Source: Magnetovibrio sp.
GTDB lineage: Bacteria; Pseudomonadota; Alphaproteobacteria; Rhodospirillales; Casp-alpha2
DNA: 64,000 bases
Direction: 5' to 3'
Assembly (NCBI GenBank): GCA_002722175.1
Contig: PBKU01000038.1
Coordinates: 1 to 64,000 of the forward strand
Numbering within the stretch: the stretch's first letter is position 1; each line of letters opens with the position of its first letter. The notes beneath the pieces were generated by a model that made no database searches, was not told the origin of the DNA, and worked only from the letters and a program-made list of their open reading frames with translations. Below are positions 51,201 to 59,351 of the stretch, in pieces. Both the position numbers and the translations under genes were made by a program.

Positions 51201-52127
51201 GGATCAATACACCTGAATCACGGTGGGACCGAAATGGGTCAAGGCCTATTCACAAAAATCGCCCAGGTAGTAGCTGACGCATTTCAAGTAGATATTGATA
51301 ACATTAAAATTACAGCGACTAATACTGGGAAAGTCCCGAACACTTCAGCGACCGCGGCTTCTGCCGGAACAGACTTAAATGGCATGGCCGCAAAAGATGC
51401 ATGCGACACAATCAAATCTAGGCTTAAGAAATTTGCCGCAGAACGATGGCAGAAAAAAATCAGTGAAGTCGTTTTTTTACCGAACTGCATCCGTGTTGGA
51501 AGCCAAGAAATTCCCTTTAAAAAACTGATAAATGAAGCCTATCGTGCGCGCGTCCCGCTTTCAGCAACTGGATTTTATGCAACTCCCAAGATTAACTGGG
51601 ACAAGGAGCAATCAGCAGGTCGCCCATTTTTCTATTTTGCATACGGGGCAGCTGTAAGCGAGGTTGTTATTGACACCCTCACTGGTGAAAACAAGATCCT
51701 TAGAGCTGACATATTACATGATACAGGCAAATCCATTAATCAGGCGGTTGACATGGGACAAATAGAAGGTGGCTATGTTCAAGGAGCTGGCTGGTTGACC
51801 ACGGAAGAATTATGGTGGGATAATAATGGCACTCTAAAGACCCATGCACCGTCTACATACAAAATCCCAACCTGCAGTGATCGCCCCATAGATATGAGAA
51901 TTAATATCTGGAATGAAGGGAAAAACAAAGAATCTACTATCCATCGATCTAAAGCTGTGGGAGAACCGCCCCTTATGTTAAGCATTTCAGTATTAATGGC
52001 ATTAGCAGATGCTGTCAGTGCGTCAAATGGCTACACTTTTTACCCCGACCTGAATGCACCAGCCACACCAGAACAGGTTATGAGGGCAATAAAAAGTATC
52101 CAGCAAACAACAAAGGCAAATATATGA
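48294..52127 (+). CDS. xdh: Xanthine dehydrogenase, single-chain XdhA-XdhB fusion
   Basis: A 1277-residue molybdo-flavoprotein with eukaryote-like domain order in one chain. Residues 1-155 hold two 2Fe-2S clusters (Cys42/47/50/70 in GCAEGDCGAC and beyond; Cys110/113/146/148 in QCGFCTPG and LCRCTG). About 200-480 is the FAD domain (SILLAGATDIGLWV, GAAQVRNIGTIGGNIANASPIGD). From about 515 on is the molybdopterin domain, starting at HVTGEAIFVDDIP. Active-site residues match the bovine enzyme: Gln in GGQEHFYLE, Glu in GGGFGGKES, Arg in FRGFGGPQG, Glu in AVGEPPLML. It oxidises hypoxanthine/xanthine to urate. ATG at 48294 is used; the frame continues upstream within uraH. Overlaps xdhC by ATGA. Most alphaproteobacteria have separate XdhA and XdhB. 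Confidence 0.94.
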   Translation: MHDFITIRLNGKIRKIQNISPTLTLLNYLRNNRALCGTKEGCAEGDCGACTVVVADIQKNAPRYRALNACILFVSMLDGKSITTVEHLKTQNGELHPVQKVLVETHGSQCGFCTPGFIMSMYAQFLSENMTEEEAAAPDILAGNLCRCTGYGPIIEAFSKIHTLSQSALEARQIKDQAKWLATYAHPRTIHLSHKNQQFFSPKSLNDLFDYFANRPNSILLAGATDIGLWVTKQHREIGSIIYLDRIGKLKKIHKTSKNLILGSGVTYTEALPVIKKFFPDLGELIRRIGAAQVRNIGTIGGNIANASPIGDMLPALISLGTTLRLRKKDKQRSIPIEDYFLSYEKQDIRPKEILETIDIPIPSKNSIFSCYKISKRFDQDISAVCGSFNIQIQDGTVADARIAFGGMASIPKRAFTVETKLKNKPLSEEIFVRAASSLAKDFTPITDMRATAGYRMKAAKNLFSKFIKETSETKKLLRLVGRGAVFDQQIYQHQTWNGHQPAKTITGGISSPQHHESSQKHVTGEAIFVDDIPTPKKTLEVFIAISNKAHAKIRRMDLDKVNKTPGVVSVLSAQDIPGINDVSPIMGDDPLFAHDLVEYAGQPLFAVAANTFETARKAASLADIDYEIIPPVLTIDQAMHEKNFLEPPKMISRGNAKLAIASAAHQLKGQLYIGGQEHFYLEGQVALAVPGEDKDVTVHCSTQHPTEIQHTVAKVLATPNHSVTVEVRRMGGGFGGKESNGNLPAAVAALAAKKTGLAAKVRFDRDQDMIVTGKRHDFRISYNVGFNKSGVIKGIIFDQAARCGRSYDLSVPICNRAMFHADNAYYLPNVRITSYRCKTNTVSNTAFRGFGGPQGMLGIERVIEKIAHYLKIDPLEVRKANFYDSHDMIGERSITPYEMRVEDSVIKKIVAELRKTACYDERRKEIFEWNQNNSVLKRGISLTPVKFGIWFTLTFLNQAGALIHIYNDGSIHLNHGGTEMGQGLFTKIAQVVADAFQVDIDNIKITATNTGKVPNTSATAASAGTDLNGMAAKDACDTIKSRLKKFAAERWQKKISEVVFLPNCIRVGSQEIPFKKLINEAYRARVPLSATGFYATPKINWDKEQSAGRPFFYFAYGAAVSEVVIDTLTGENKILRADILHDTGKSINQAVDMGQIEGGYVQGAGWLTTEELWWDNNGTLKTHAPSTYKIPTCSDRPIDMRINIWNEGKNKESTIHRSKAVGEPPLMLSISVLMALADAVSASNGYTFYPDLNAPATPEQVMRAIKSIQQTTKANI

Positions 52128-53188
52128 CTGCAAACTGGCTAGGTCAGGTGTCACAGTTAGTTGACTTGCATGGCTCGCTCGTACGCATCTCAATTATTTC
52201 CACCAAAGGCTCTGTACCTCAAAAAGTCGGCGCAGCAATGATAGTCACCAAAGATGTCTTTTGCGGAACAATTGGAGGTGGGGCATTGGAAAAGGAAGCT
52301 CAAGAAAGAGGCCTGGAAATGCTTTCAGATGAATCTGGGAAAGGAAGTGCCTTGTGGGCACGCTACATCCGCGACTACCCTCTAGGCCCCTCTCTTGGTC
52401 AGTGCTGCGGAGGCTATGTAAAACTACTTTTTGAAAAAATAACCTCTTTAGAATATGCTGCTATTGATCATTCCTTGATTACTGATTTTAAGGAAACTGA
52501 TGCGTTTGCTTTGCACCCACTGGGCTCTGGTGCTCCAACAAAATTAACCAAACTTGATGACCAAAACAAAGATGCCTGGCCTCCACAGCTCCAAACGGCG
52601 ATGATCAAGATGAAAGAGGGAAATTCCTGTGAACCGGTTTTAACTAAAGAGTGGTTTATAGAACCACTTCAACAAACTGTATACCCCCTATTTCTATATG
52701 GTGCAGGCCATGTCGGAAAAGCCGTGGTCAAAATTTTTTCCACTCTCCCTTTCGAAGTTCACTGGGTTGATATAGATGCAAGCAGATTTCCCCAAAAAGT
52801 CCCTCAAGGAGTCAGAAAAACAGTCGCTCACCAGCCCCCTGTAATTAGTCAACATGCCCCAGAAAATGCATTTCACGTCGTGATGACCTTTTCGCATGCG
52901 CTTGATTTCGATATCTGCCGGACTGTTCTAGAAAGAGGCGTTTTCACTTACTTGGGGGTAATTGCTTCCAAAACAAAGCGTGTGCGTTTTAAGCGTCAAT
53001 TGATCAAAGCAGGAATTTCAGAAAAATTAGTTGAACGCCTCCATGCTCCAATAGGCCTGGAAAAGCTTTCAGGAAAGGAACCTCATTGCATTGCTATTTC
53101 ATTAGCAGCAGATTTGCTCATTCGGCTCCAAGACCTTCCTGCCCCTGGCTTCATTGCTACCAAGAATCCTGAAAGACCCAATACGTGA
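52124..53188 (+). CDS. xdhC: XdhC, molybdenum-cofactor insertion factor
   Basis: A 354-residue XdhC/CoxI-family chaperone that loads sulfurated Moco into xanthine dehydrogenase. The N-terminal domain has STKGSVPQKVGAAMIV, GTIGGGALEKEA and the Cys pair in LGQCCGGYVKLLFE (94-95); the C-terminal Rossmann domain begins LFLYGAGHVGKAVVKI (about 190-205) and ends with the IGLEKLSGKEPHCIAISLAADLL block. It overlaps the xdh stop as ATGA and the next gene as GTGA, so the three are translationally coupled. Confidence 0.93.
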   Translation: MTANWLGQVSQLVDLHGSLVRISIISTKGSVPQKVGAAMIVTKDVFCGTIGGGALEKEAQERGLEMLSDESGKGSALWARYIRDYPLGPSLGQCCGGYVKLLFEKITSLEYAAIDHSLITDFKETDAFALHPLGSGAPTKLTKLDDQNKDAWPPQLQTAMIKMKEGNSCEPVLTKEWFIEPLQQTVYPLFLYGAGHVGKAVVKIFSTLPFEVHWVDIDASRFPQKVPQGVRKTVAHQPPVISQHAPENAFHVVMTFSHALDFDICRTVLERGVFTYLGVIASKTKRVRFKRQLIKAGISEKLVERLHAPIGLEKLSGKEPHCIAISLAADLLIRLQDLPAPGFIATKNPERPNT

Positions 53189-54717
53189 AAACACCCATTC
53201 TATTAGAATTATCAGAAATAACCAAAACCTTCCCCGGGGTGAAAGCTAACAACGATATTAGTTTCTCGATAAAACCCGGCGAAATTCACGCTTTACTTGG
53301 CGAAAACGGAGCCGGCAAATCAACCCTGGTTAAGATAATCTACGGCATTATGCAACCAGATCATGGTCAAATGTTTTTTGGGGAAAAGCTATACAAACCG
53401 AGTGAGCCCTTTGAGGCTCGAGCAAACGGCATTGGTATGGTTTTCCAACATTTTTCACTCTTTGAGGCATTAACCGTTGCTGAAAACATTGAACTCGGAA
53501 TCAACAAAGAGGCTGCCAGTAAAGATTTAAACCGGCAAATATCGGAAATATCTGAAACCTATGGTCTCCCCGTTGATCCAATTCAGCGAATCGGTTCTCT
53601 CTCAGTCGGCGAATGCCAAAGAGTAGAAGTGGTAAGATGCTTGCTACAGAAACCTCGACTGTTAATCATGGACGAGCCAACGTCAGTATTGACCCCACAG
53701 GAAAGTCACTTGCTCTTTCAAACGTTAACAAAATTATCCCAAGATGGTTGCTCTATTCTTTATATTTCTCATAAGTTAGAGGAAATTAGAATGCTCTGTG
53801 AGCGCGCTACGGTGCTTCGTGACGGGAAGGTAGTTGCCCAATGCAGCCCACGTGAAGAATCAGCGCGAAGCTTAGCTAAAATGATGATCGGAAGTAACCT
53901 TAAAACCCCTCAACCTTCCAAGCCCGCCTTCGGAGAAAAAAGGCTCTCTGTTAATGGGCTATCAATCAACAGCACCAACCCGTTAGGTACAAGTCTATGC
54001 AATCTTGTGTTTGAAGTGCGAGCTGGAGAAATTCTGGGAATTGCGGGAGTCGCCGGAAATGGCCAGACGGAACTTTTTGAAGTCCTAAGCGGTGAAAGAA
54101 CTGTAGACAAAAATATGGTCCAACTCGACCACAGATTAGTAGGTCATGAAGGGCCAACAAAGAGACGTGAACTTGGTATGTGCTGCATCCCCGAAGAAAG
54201 AGTTGGTCATGCAGTAGTTCCAGATATGTCACTTTGGGAGAACTGTATACTTTCTGCCCGCACTCGACAAAAATTGGAGAGAAACGGCTTTCTAAATATT
54301 CCCGCCTCACATAACTTTGCAGAAAAAATCGTAGAGAATTTCAATGTTAAAACACCTAGTGTTAAACGGGATGTGCGTAGCTTATCCGGGGGTAACCTAC
54401 AAAAGTTTATTGTGGGAAGAGAGATGCTCCAAAACCCAAGAATTTTGGTGATAATGCAACCCACCTGGGGGGTCGATGCCGCAGCAGCGGCTGATATCCA
54501 TTTTGCTCTTAATGAACTAGCTGAAACCGGTACTGCTATTCTTACGATTTCACAAGATTTAGATGAACTGATTGCTATTTCAAATAGTTTTGCTGTTATA
54601 TCCGAAGGACGGCTATCAGAACCCAGACCCACTATTAATGTTACAATAGAAGAAATCGGTCTTCTGATGGGCAAAACTTCACATTTCGAGAAAAACGAAC
54701 AAAATGATCCGCCTTGA
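53185..54717 (+). CDS. BMP-family ABC importer ATPase (two nucleotide-binding domains)
   Basis: A 510-residue double-domain sugar/nucleoside-type ATPase. The first domain has Walker A GENGAGKST, Q-loop MVFQHFSLFEALTVAENIELG, a signature LSVGECQRVEVVRCL and Walker B LLIMDEPTSVLT; the second has the degenerate GVAGNGQTELFE, signature LSGGNLQKFIVGRE and VIMQPTWGVDA. This layout is that of RbsA/YufO ATPases that work with BMP-type binding proteins. GTG start at 53185 overlaps xdhC. With two permeases and a BMP lipoprotein-like binding protein downstream it forms a purine nucleoside or base importer, judged by its place between xdhC and guanine deaminase. Confidence 0.92.
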   Translation: MKTPILLELSEITKTFPGVKANNDISFSIKPGEIHALLGENGAGKSTLVKIIYGIMQPDHGQMFFGEKLYKPSEPFEARANGIGMVFQHFSLFEALTVAENIELGINKEAASKDLNRQISEISETYGLPVDPIQRIGSLSVGECQRVEVVRCLLQKPRLLIMDEPTSVLTPQESHLLFQTLTKLSQDGCSILYISHKLEEIRMLCERATVLRDGKVVAQCSPREESARSLAKMMIGSNLKTPQPSKPAFGEKRLSVNGLSINSTNPLGTSLCNLVFEVRAGEILGIAGVAGNGQTELFEVLSGERTVDKNMVQLDHRLVGHEGPTKRRELGMCCIPEERVGHAVVPDMSLWENCILSARTRQKLERNGFLNIPASHNFAEKIVENFNVKTPSVKRDVRSLSGGNLQKFIVGREMLQNPRILVIMQPTWGVDAAAAADIHFALNELAETGTAILTISQDLDELIAISNSFAVISEGRLSEPRPTINVTIEEIGLLMGKTSHFEKNEQNDPP

Positions 54718-55783
54718 AGCTAGAAATCAGACTTCTCGCACCCTCTTGTTCTGGTCACCTATCCTAGCAGTGGGTATTACTGTCATTGCAGGAACAATAA
54801 TGTTTGCATTGCTAGGAAAAGCCCCAATAAGAGCTATTGCAATCATCTTTCTGGAACCACTAGGCGATATCTTTTCAATCGCTGAAATTGTTGTAAAAGC
54901 GACCCCCCTGATTCTCATTGCGGTTGGTTTATCTTTTGGATTCAAGGCAGGTATCTGGAATATAGGAGCTGAAGGTCAGTTTACTATTGGGGCACTATCG
55001 GGTGGTAGCGTTGCGTTGGCACTATACCAGATTGATGGGGCATGGGTATTACCGCTTATGTGCCTTGCTGGGGCAGTTGGCGGGATGCTCTGGGCTGCGA
55101 TTCCAGCCTTCCTGAAGACTCGGTATAACGCAAATGAAATTCTAGTCAGCTTAATGCTCACTTACGTTGCGGTGCTGCTATTAAGTGCACTAGTGCACGG
55201 CCCACTAAAAGACCCAGATGGCATGAATTTCCCCGAGAGCAGGATTTTCCATGATGCTGCCACCCTCCCTATCCTCATAGAAGGAACACGTGCGCATGTT
55301 GGTTTCGTGACGGCAATTGTTGCCGTTGCAATATCCTGGTTGGTCTTATCTCGCCATATATTTGGCTACCAAATAAAGGTACTGGGCCAATCGCAGCGCG
55401 CTGCGCGATTTGGCGGATTCAATGAAAAACACGTAACTTGGATCTGTCTTATGATTTCCGGGGGCTTAGCAGGTCTTGCTGGCCTTTTTGAAGCTGCAGG
55501 GCCCGTTGGACAGTTAGTCCCTGCTCTACCCGTGGGTTACGGTTTCACGGCCATAATCGTAGCCTTCTTGGGCCGCTTGAATCCATTAGGCATATTATTA
55601 GGAGGGTTTGTCATGGCGTTAACATACATTGGAGGCGAATCAGCCCAGATCGAATTGAACCTACCAAGCGCGGTTACAGGGGTTTTTCAAGGAATGCTGC
55701 TGTTTTTCCTGCTGGGGATTGATGTATTGGCCAACTACAAAATTAGAATGACGCAACCCCTGAGCCGAAAGCTATCAGAGTAG
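54704..55783 (+). CDS. Nucleoside/base ABC permease 1 (BPD_transp_2 type)
   Basis: A 359-residue permease of the BMP-linked family with about ten helices. It has VGLSFGFKAGIWNIGAEGQFTIGALSGG, the conserved NIGAEGQ motif, then TRYNANEILVSLMLTYVA and FGGFNEKHVTWICLMISGGLAGLAGLFE. It overlaps the ATPase gene by 14 bases and is 5 bases from the second permease, so all are co-translated. ATG at 54704. Confidence 0.92.
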   Translation: MIRLEARNQTSRTLLFWSPILAVGITVIAGTIMFALLGKAPIRAIAIIFLEPLGDIFSIAEIVVKATPLILIAVGLSFGFKAGIWNIGAEGQFTIGALSGGSVALALYQIDGAWVLPLMCLAGAVGGMLWAAIPAFLKTRYNANEILVSLMLTYVAVLLLSALVHGPLKDPDGMNFPESRIFHDAATLPILIEGTRAHVGFVTAIVAVAISWLVLSRHIFGYQIKVLGQSQRAARFGGFNEKHVTWICLMISGGLAGLAGLFEAAGPVGQLVPALPVGYGFTAIIVAFLGRLNPLGILLGGFVMALTYIGGESAQIELNLPSAVTGVFQGMLLFFLLGIDVLANYKIRMTQPLSRKLSE

Positions 55784-55788
55784 AGCTT

Positions 55789-56709
55789 ATGGACCTACTA
55801 ATCCTCATCCTGCAAGGAATTATTGTCGCGGCAACGCCACTGGTTTTTGCCGCTATTGGCGAACTTGTAGTTGAACGAGCCGGCGTTCTTAATCTAGGGG
55901 TTGAGGGAATGATGATCCTAGGTGCTGTTTCTGGATTCGCAATAACACTTGAGAGTGGCTCTATTTTAATCGGCATAGTTTCGGCCGCGCTTGCCGGAGG
56001 TGCCGCAGCTCTTCTTTTTGGTATTTTAACCCAGTTACTTTTGTCCAACCAAGTTGCAACAGGGTTGGCTCTTACAATTTTCGGTTTAGGTCTATCAGCA
56101 TTGTTGGGGCAGGGTTATTCCGGTGCTACCGTGATGGCCTTGGAAAAGATTCATATCACGGTCTTATCTGATATCCCCATTTTAGGTGCAATCATATTTT
56201 CTTATGATCCATTGATTTATCTGTCATTTGGTTTAACAGGCTGCGTAGCATGGTTTCTTGCAAAGACCCGAGCAGGCCTTATCTTGAGGGCTGTTGGGGA
56301 AAACCATGATGCGGCACATGCCCTTGGTTATGGTGTCGTAAAGATAAGACTTGCTGCTCTGGTTTTTGGCGGAGCTTGTGCAGGAATTGGAGGTGCTTAC
56401 CTATCAATTGTCCAGACCCCTTTTTGGGTTGAGGACATGACGTCTGGGCGCGGTTGGATTGCACTTGCGATAGTTGTTTTTTCTACTTGGCATCCAGGAA
56501 GAGCATTGCTGGGAGCATATTTGTTCGGAGGAGTAACTGTCGTGCAATTACATGTTCAGGGTCTAGGAGTGGATATCCAAGCTCAGGTCTTGTCGATGCT
56601 GCCATATATTGTCACAATTATAGTGCTTGTGATGATTTCTCGCGATACACTAAGAGCTAAATTAAATGCACCGGCATGCCTTAACAAATCGTTCTTTGCA
56701 TCCTCATAA
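55789..56709 (+). CDS. Nucleoside/base ABC permease 2 (BPD_transp_2 type)
   Basis: A 306-residue second permease of the importer: VVAATPLVFAAIGELVVERAGVLNLGVEGMMILGA (the GVLNLGVEGMM motif of the family), AVGENHDAAHALGYGVVKIRLAALVFGGACAGIGGAYLSI and TSGRGWIALAIVVFSTWHPGRALLGAYLFGG. It pairs with permease 1 to form the membrane channel. ATG at 55789. The binding-protein gene follows after 55 bases. Confidence 0.92.
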   Translation: MDLLILILQGIIVAATPLVFAAIGELVVERAGVLNLGVEGMMILGAVSGFAITLESGSILIGIVSAALAGGAAALLFGILTQLLLSNQVATGLALTIFGLGLSALLGQGYSGATVMALEKIHITVLSDIPILGAIIFSYDPLIYLSFGLTGCVAWFLAKTRAGLILRAVGENHDAAHALGYGVVKIRLAALVFGGACAGIGGAYLSIVQTPFWVEDMTSGRGWIALAIVVFSTWHPGRALLGAYLFGGVTVVQLHVQGLGVDIQAQVLSMLPYIVTIIVLVMISRDTLRAKLNAPACLNKSFFASS

Positions 56710-56764
56710 AGACCATGGAGCAATTAGAATAACTTTTGAATAATTTTAAGAAAGGGAGAAGAAA

Positions 56765-57847
56765 ATGAAAAGCATAATACGTAATTTTTGGAGCTTGCTT
56801 ACAATAATTAGTACTATTGCCCTGATAGGGTCGGCTAACGCCGCAGATCCGTTGAAAGTTGGCTTTGTCTACGTGGGCCCAATCGGCGATCACGGATGGA
56901 CTTATGAACATGACCGGAGCCGCCTCGCCATTGAGAAGGCCTTCGGCAGCAAAGTCAAGACCACTTACCTGGAAAAAATACCTGAGGGTCCTGATGCTGA
57001 ACGGGCAATACAACAACTTGCCCGTACTGACCATGACATCATTTTTACCACTTCTTTTGGTTTCATGAATCCAACGATTAAAGTTGCCAAGAAGTTTCCA
57101 AAAATAAAATTTGAACATGCAACCGGATTTAAAAGGGCAGAAAATGTATCCACTTATTCAGCTCGTTTCTACGAGGGGCGGCATATTATTGGTCTGATTG
57201 CAGGGAAAATGACAAAAACGAACACCATTGGTTATATTGCATCATTTCCTATTCCTGAGGTGGTTCGTGGTATAAACGCTGCCTACCTTGCGGCTAAGAG
57301 CGTCAATCCTGCTATCAAGTTCAAAATCGTCTGGGTGAATACTTGGTTTGACCCCGGAAAGGAAGCTGATGCTGCAAATGCTTTGATTGCTCAAGGCGCC
57401 GATATTCTCATGCAGCACACAGACTCTCCAGCGGCCATGCAAGTTGCCGAGAAAAAAGGTATTTTTGCTTTTGGGCAGGCCTCCAACATGAAAGCGTTTG
57501 GCCCTAATGCTCAGCTTACTTCGATTATTAACAACTGGGCACCTTACTGTATTTCGCGGGTGAAAGCGGTAATGGATGGAGCATGGAAAAGTCAGGACAC
57601 CTGGGATGGTATAGGTCCGAGCATGGTTGCGATTTCTAAATTTTCTGAACAGATACCAGCTGACGTGCGATCAATGGCAGGAAAGGCACGCGATGCAATT
57701 GCTGCCGGAACGCTGCATCCATTTACGGGGCCTATCAACAAGCAGGATGGATCCCCGTGGTTAAAGGCAGAGGAAATCGCACCTGACGGAGATCTTGCAG
57801 GAATGAATTTTTATGTTGAAGGGGTTGAGGGGGCACTTCCAAAATAG
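56765..57847 (+). CDS. BMP-family periplasmic binding protein (PnrA-like)
   Basis: A 360-residue basic-membrane-protein-family receptor. It has a Sec signal peptide (residues 1-26, cleavage after SANA) and no lipobox Cys, so it is soluble in the periplasm, unlike the lipoprotein members of Gram-positives. Family marks: VGFVYVGPIGDHGWTYEHD at the N-terminus (GDxGW), NTWFDPGKEADAANALIAQGADIL, and TDSPAAMQVAEKKG. Related proteins bind purine nucleosides; a free base is also possible here. ATG at 56765 has AGGGAGA. A strong hairpin follows the stop. Confidence 0.92.
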   Translation: MKSIIRNFWSLLTIISTIALIGSANAADPLKVGFVYVGPIGDHGWTYEHDRSRLAIEKAFGSKVKTTYLEKIPEGPDAERAIQQLARTDHDIIFTTSFGFMNPTIKVAKKFPKIKFEHATGFKRAENVSTYSARFYEGRHIIGLIAGKMTKTNTIGYIASFPIPEVVRGINAAYLAAKSVNPAIKFKIVWVNTWFDPGKEADAANALIAQGADILMQHTDSPAAMQVAEKKGIFAFGQASNMKAFGPNAQLTSIINNWAPYCISRVKAVMDGAWKSQDTWDGIGPSMVAISKFSEQIPADVRSMAGKARDAIAAGTLHPFTGPINKQDGSPWLKAEEIAPDGDLAGMNFYVEGVEGALPK

Positions 57848-57855
57848 TAGAAGTG

Positions 57856-57893
57856 AGAAGCGAGCTAGTATTTTCTGGTTCGCTTCTTAATTT
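57856..57893 (+). terminator. Rho-independent terminator after the BMP importer
   Basis: AGAAGCGAGC (57856-57865) pairs with GGTTCGCTTCT (57878-57887) as a 10-bp stem with one G-U pair, around a 12-base loop, followed by TTAATTT. It begins 8 bases after the BMP stop. It should end or reduce the operon transcript before guanine deaminase. Confidence 0.65.
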
Positions 57894-57982
57894 CCAACAA
57901 AATTTTGATGTCACGACTCGAAAATTAGAAAATCTAAAATAATAAAAAGTCCATAATAAACTAGTTTCTAAGGAGAGGACGG

Positions 57983-59299
57983 GTGAAAAACGCCTTAATT
58001 TTAAAGGGCCAAACACTCTCATTTAGCGAAAACCCCTTTGATGTTGGCCCAGAAAATTCAACCAAGCATTATACTGATGGTGCCGTCTTAATTGAAAACG
58101 GTAAAATACAGAATGTTGGTCCTTCCGAAGAAATTATAGGAAACTCAGGTAACGTAACAGTTGTCGACTATGGCAGTCATCTAATAACGGCGGGTTTTAT
58201 TGACTGCCATGCCCACTACCCACAAATACCTATTATTGCCTCCTACGGAGAACAGCTGCTGGAATGGCTGGAAAAGTACACCTTCCCTGTTGAAAGCAGA
58301 TTTTGTGATAAAAAATATGCCCGCTCGGTTGCCGATTTATTTCTTAAAGAATGTCTAAAAAACGGAATTACATCTTCAAGCGTGTATGCAACAGTCCACC
58401 AAGTTTCCGTGGATGCTTTTTTTGAAGCCACTTCAGAGCTCGGGTTAAGGATGGCATGTGGCAAAGTAATGATGGATCGAAATGCTCCGGATAGTCTGTG
58501 TGATACGCCGCAAATAGCCTATGATCAATCCAAAGAACTAATAAAGAAATGGCATGGCATCGGCCGAAATCTCTATGCGATAACCCCGCGCTTTGCACCC
58601 ACTTCAAGCCAACAACAGTTAGAAATAGCCGGTGCACTCTGGAAAGAATACCCTAGTGTATTGATGCAAACTCACCTTGCCGAAAACTCCAAGGAAATAA
58701 GCTGGGTAACGCAATTATTTCCAGATCTTCCTGATTACTTTGGTGTATATGAGAAATTTGGTCTCGTCGGTCAAGGAGCTATTTTTGGTCATGGCATTCA
58801 TTTAAATGAACGAGAAAAATCAGCATTGCAGGAATCCAGCTCTAGTATTGCCCACTGCCCGACTTCAAATATGTTTATCGGCTCAGGTTTGTTCGATATC
58901 TCAAAATTAAATAGTGACGGACGACCAATAACAATAGGGTTGGGCACGGACATTGCCGGCGGCTCGTCATTATCAATGTTCGCCACCATGAAAACAGCAT
59001 ATGAAACTGCTCAATTATGCAACTACAGCCTTCATCCTGCGCAAGCGTGGTATCTTGCTACAATAGGTTCGGCGTCAGCCATGAAATTAGAAAACTGTGT
59101 GGGAAACCTCTTGCCGGGCATGGAGGCCGATATCATAATAATCAATCTCTGCTCAACGCCCCTAATTCAGCAACGTATAGAAAAAGCTTATGATATCTGG
59201 GATATATTGTTTGCTCAAATAATTCTGGCAGATGAACGGGCAATTCGAGCCACTTATGTAGATGGGAAATGCGTATTTAATAACAATAATTCAGAATAA
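57983..59299 (+). CDS. guaD: Guanine deaminase
   Basis: A 438-residue amidohydrolase that converts guanine to xanthine and ammonia. The metal motif GFIDCHAHYPQ (His76, His78) with the Gln/Pro typical of guanine deaminase, THLAENSKEI (His), GHGIHLNERE (His) and GLGTDIAGGSSLSMFATM (Asp) are all present; the last is specific for this enzyme. GTG at 57983 has AAGGAGAGG, an excellent ribosome site. It stands after the terminator and feeds the xanthine dehydrogenase encoded upstream. Confidence 0.94.
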   Translation: MKNALILKGQTLSFSENPFDVGPENSTKHYTDGAVLIENGKIQNVGPSEEIIGNSGNVTVVDYGSHLITAGFIDCHAHYPQIPIIASYGEQLLEWLEKYTFPVESRFCDKKYARSVADLFLKECLKNGITSSSVYATVHQVSVDAFFEATSELGLRMACGKVMMDRNAPDSLCDTPQIAYDQSKELIKKWHGIGRNLYAITPRFAPTSSQQQLEIAGALWKEYPSVLMQTHLAENSKEISWVTQLFPDLPDYFGVYEKFGLVGQGAIFGHGIHLNEREKSALQESSSSIAHCPTSNMFIGSGLFDISKLNSDGRPITIGLGTDIAGGSSLSMFATMKTAYETAQLCNYSLHPAQAWYLATIGSASAMKLENCVGNLLPGMEADIIIINLCSTPLIQQRIEKAYDIWDILFAQIILADERAIRATYVDGKCVFNNNNSE

Positions 59300-59351
59300 A
59301 GAGAAACCCGCTTTCACTCGCAAGCACATCAACTAAACATTACATCAAGAC

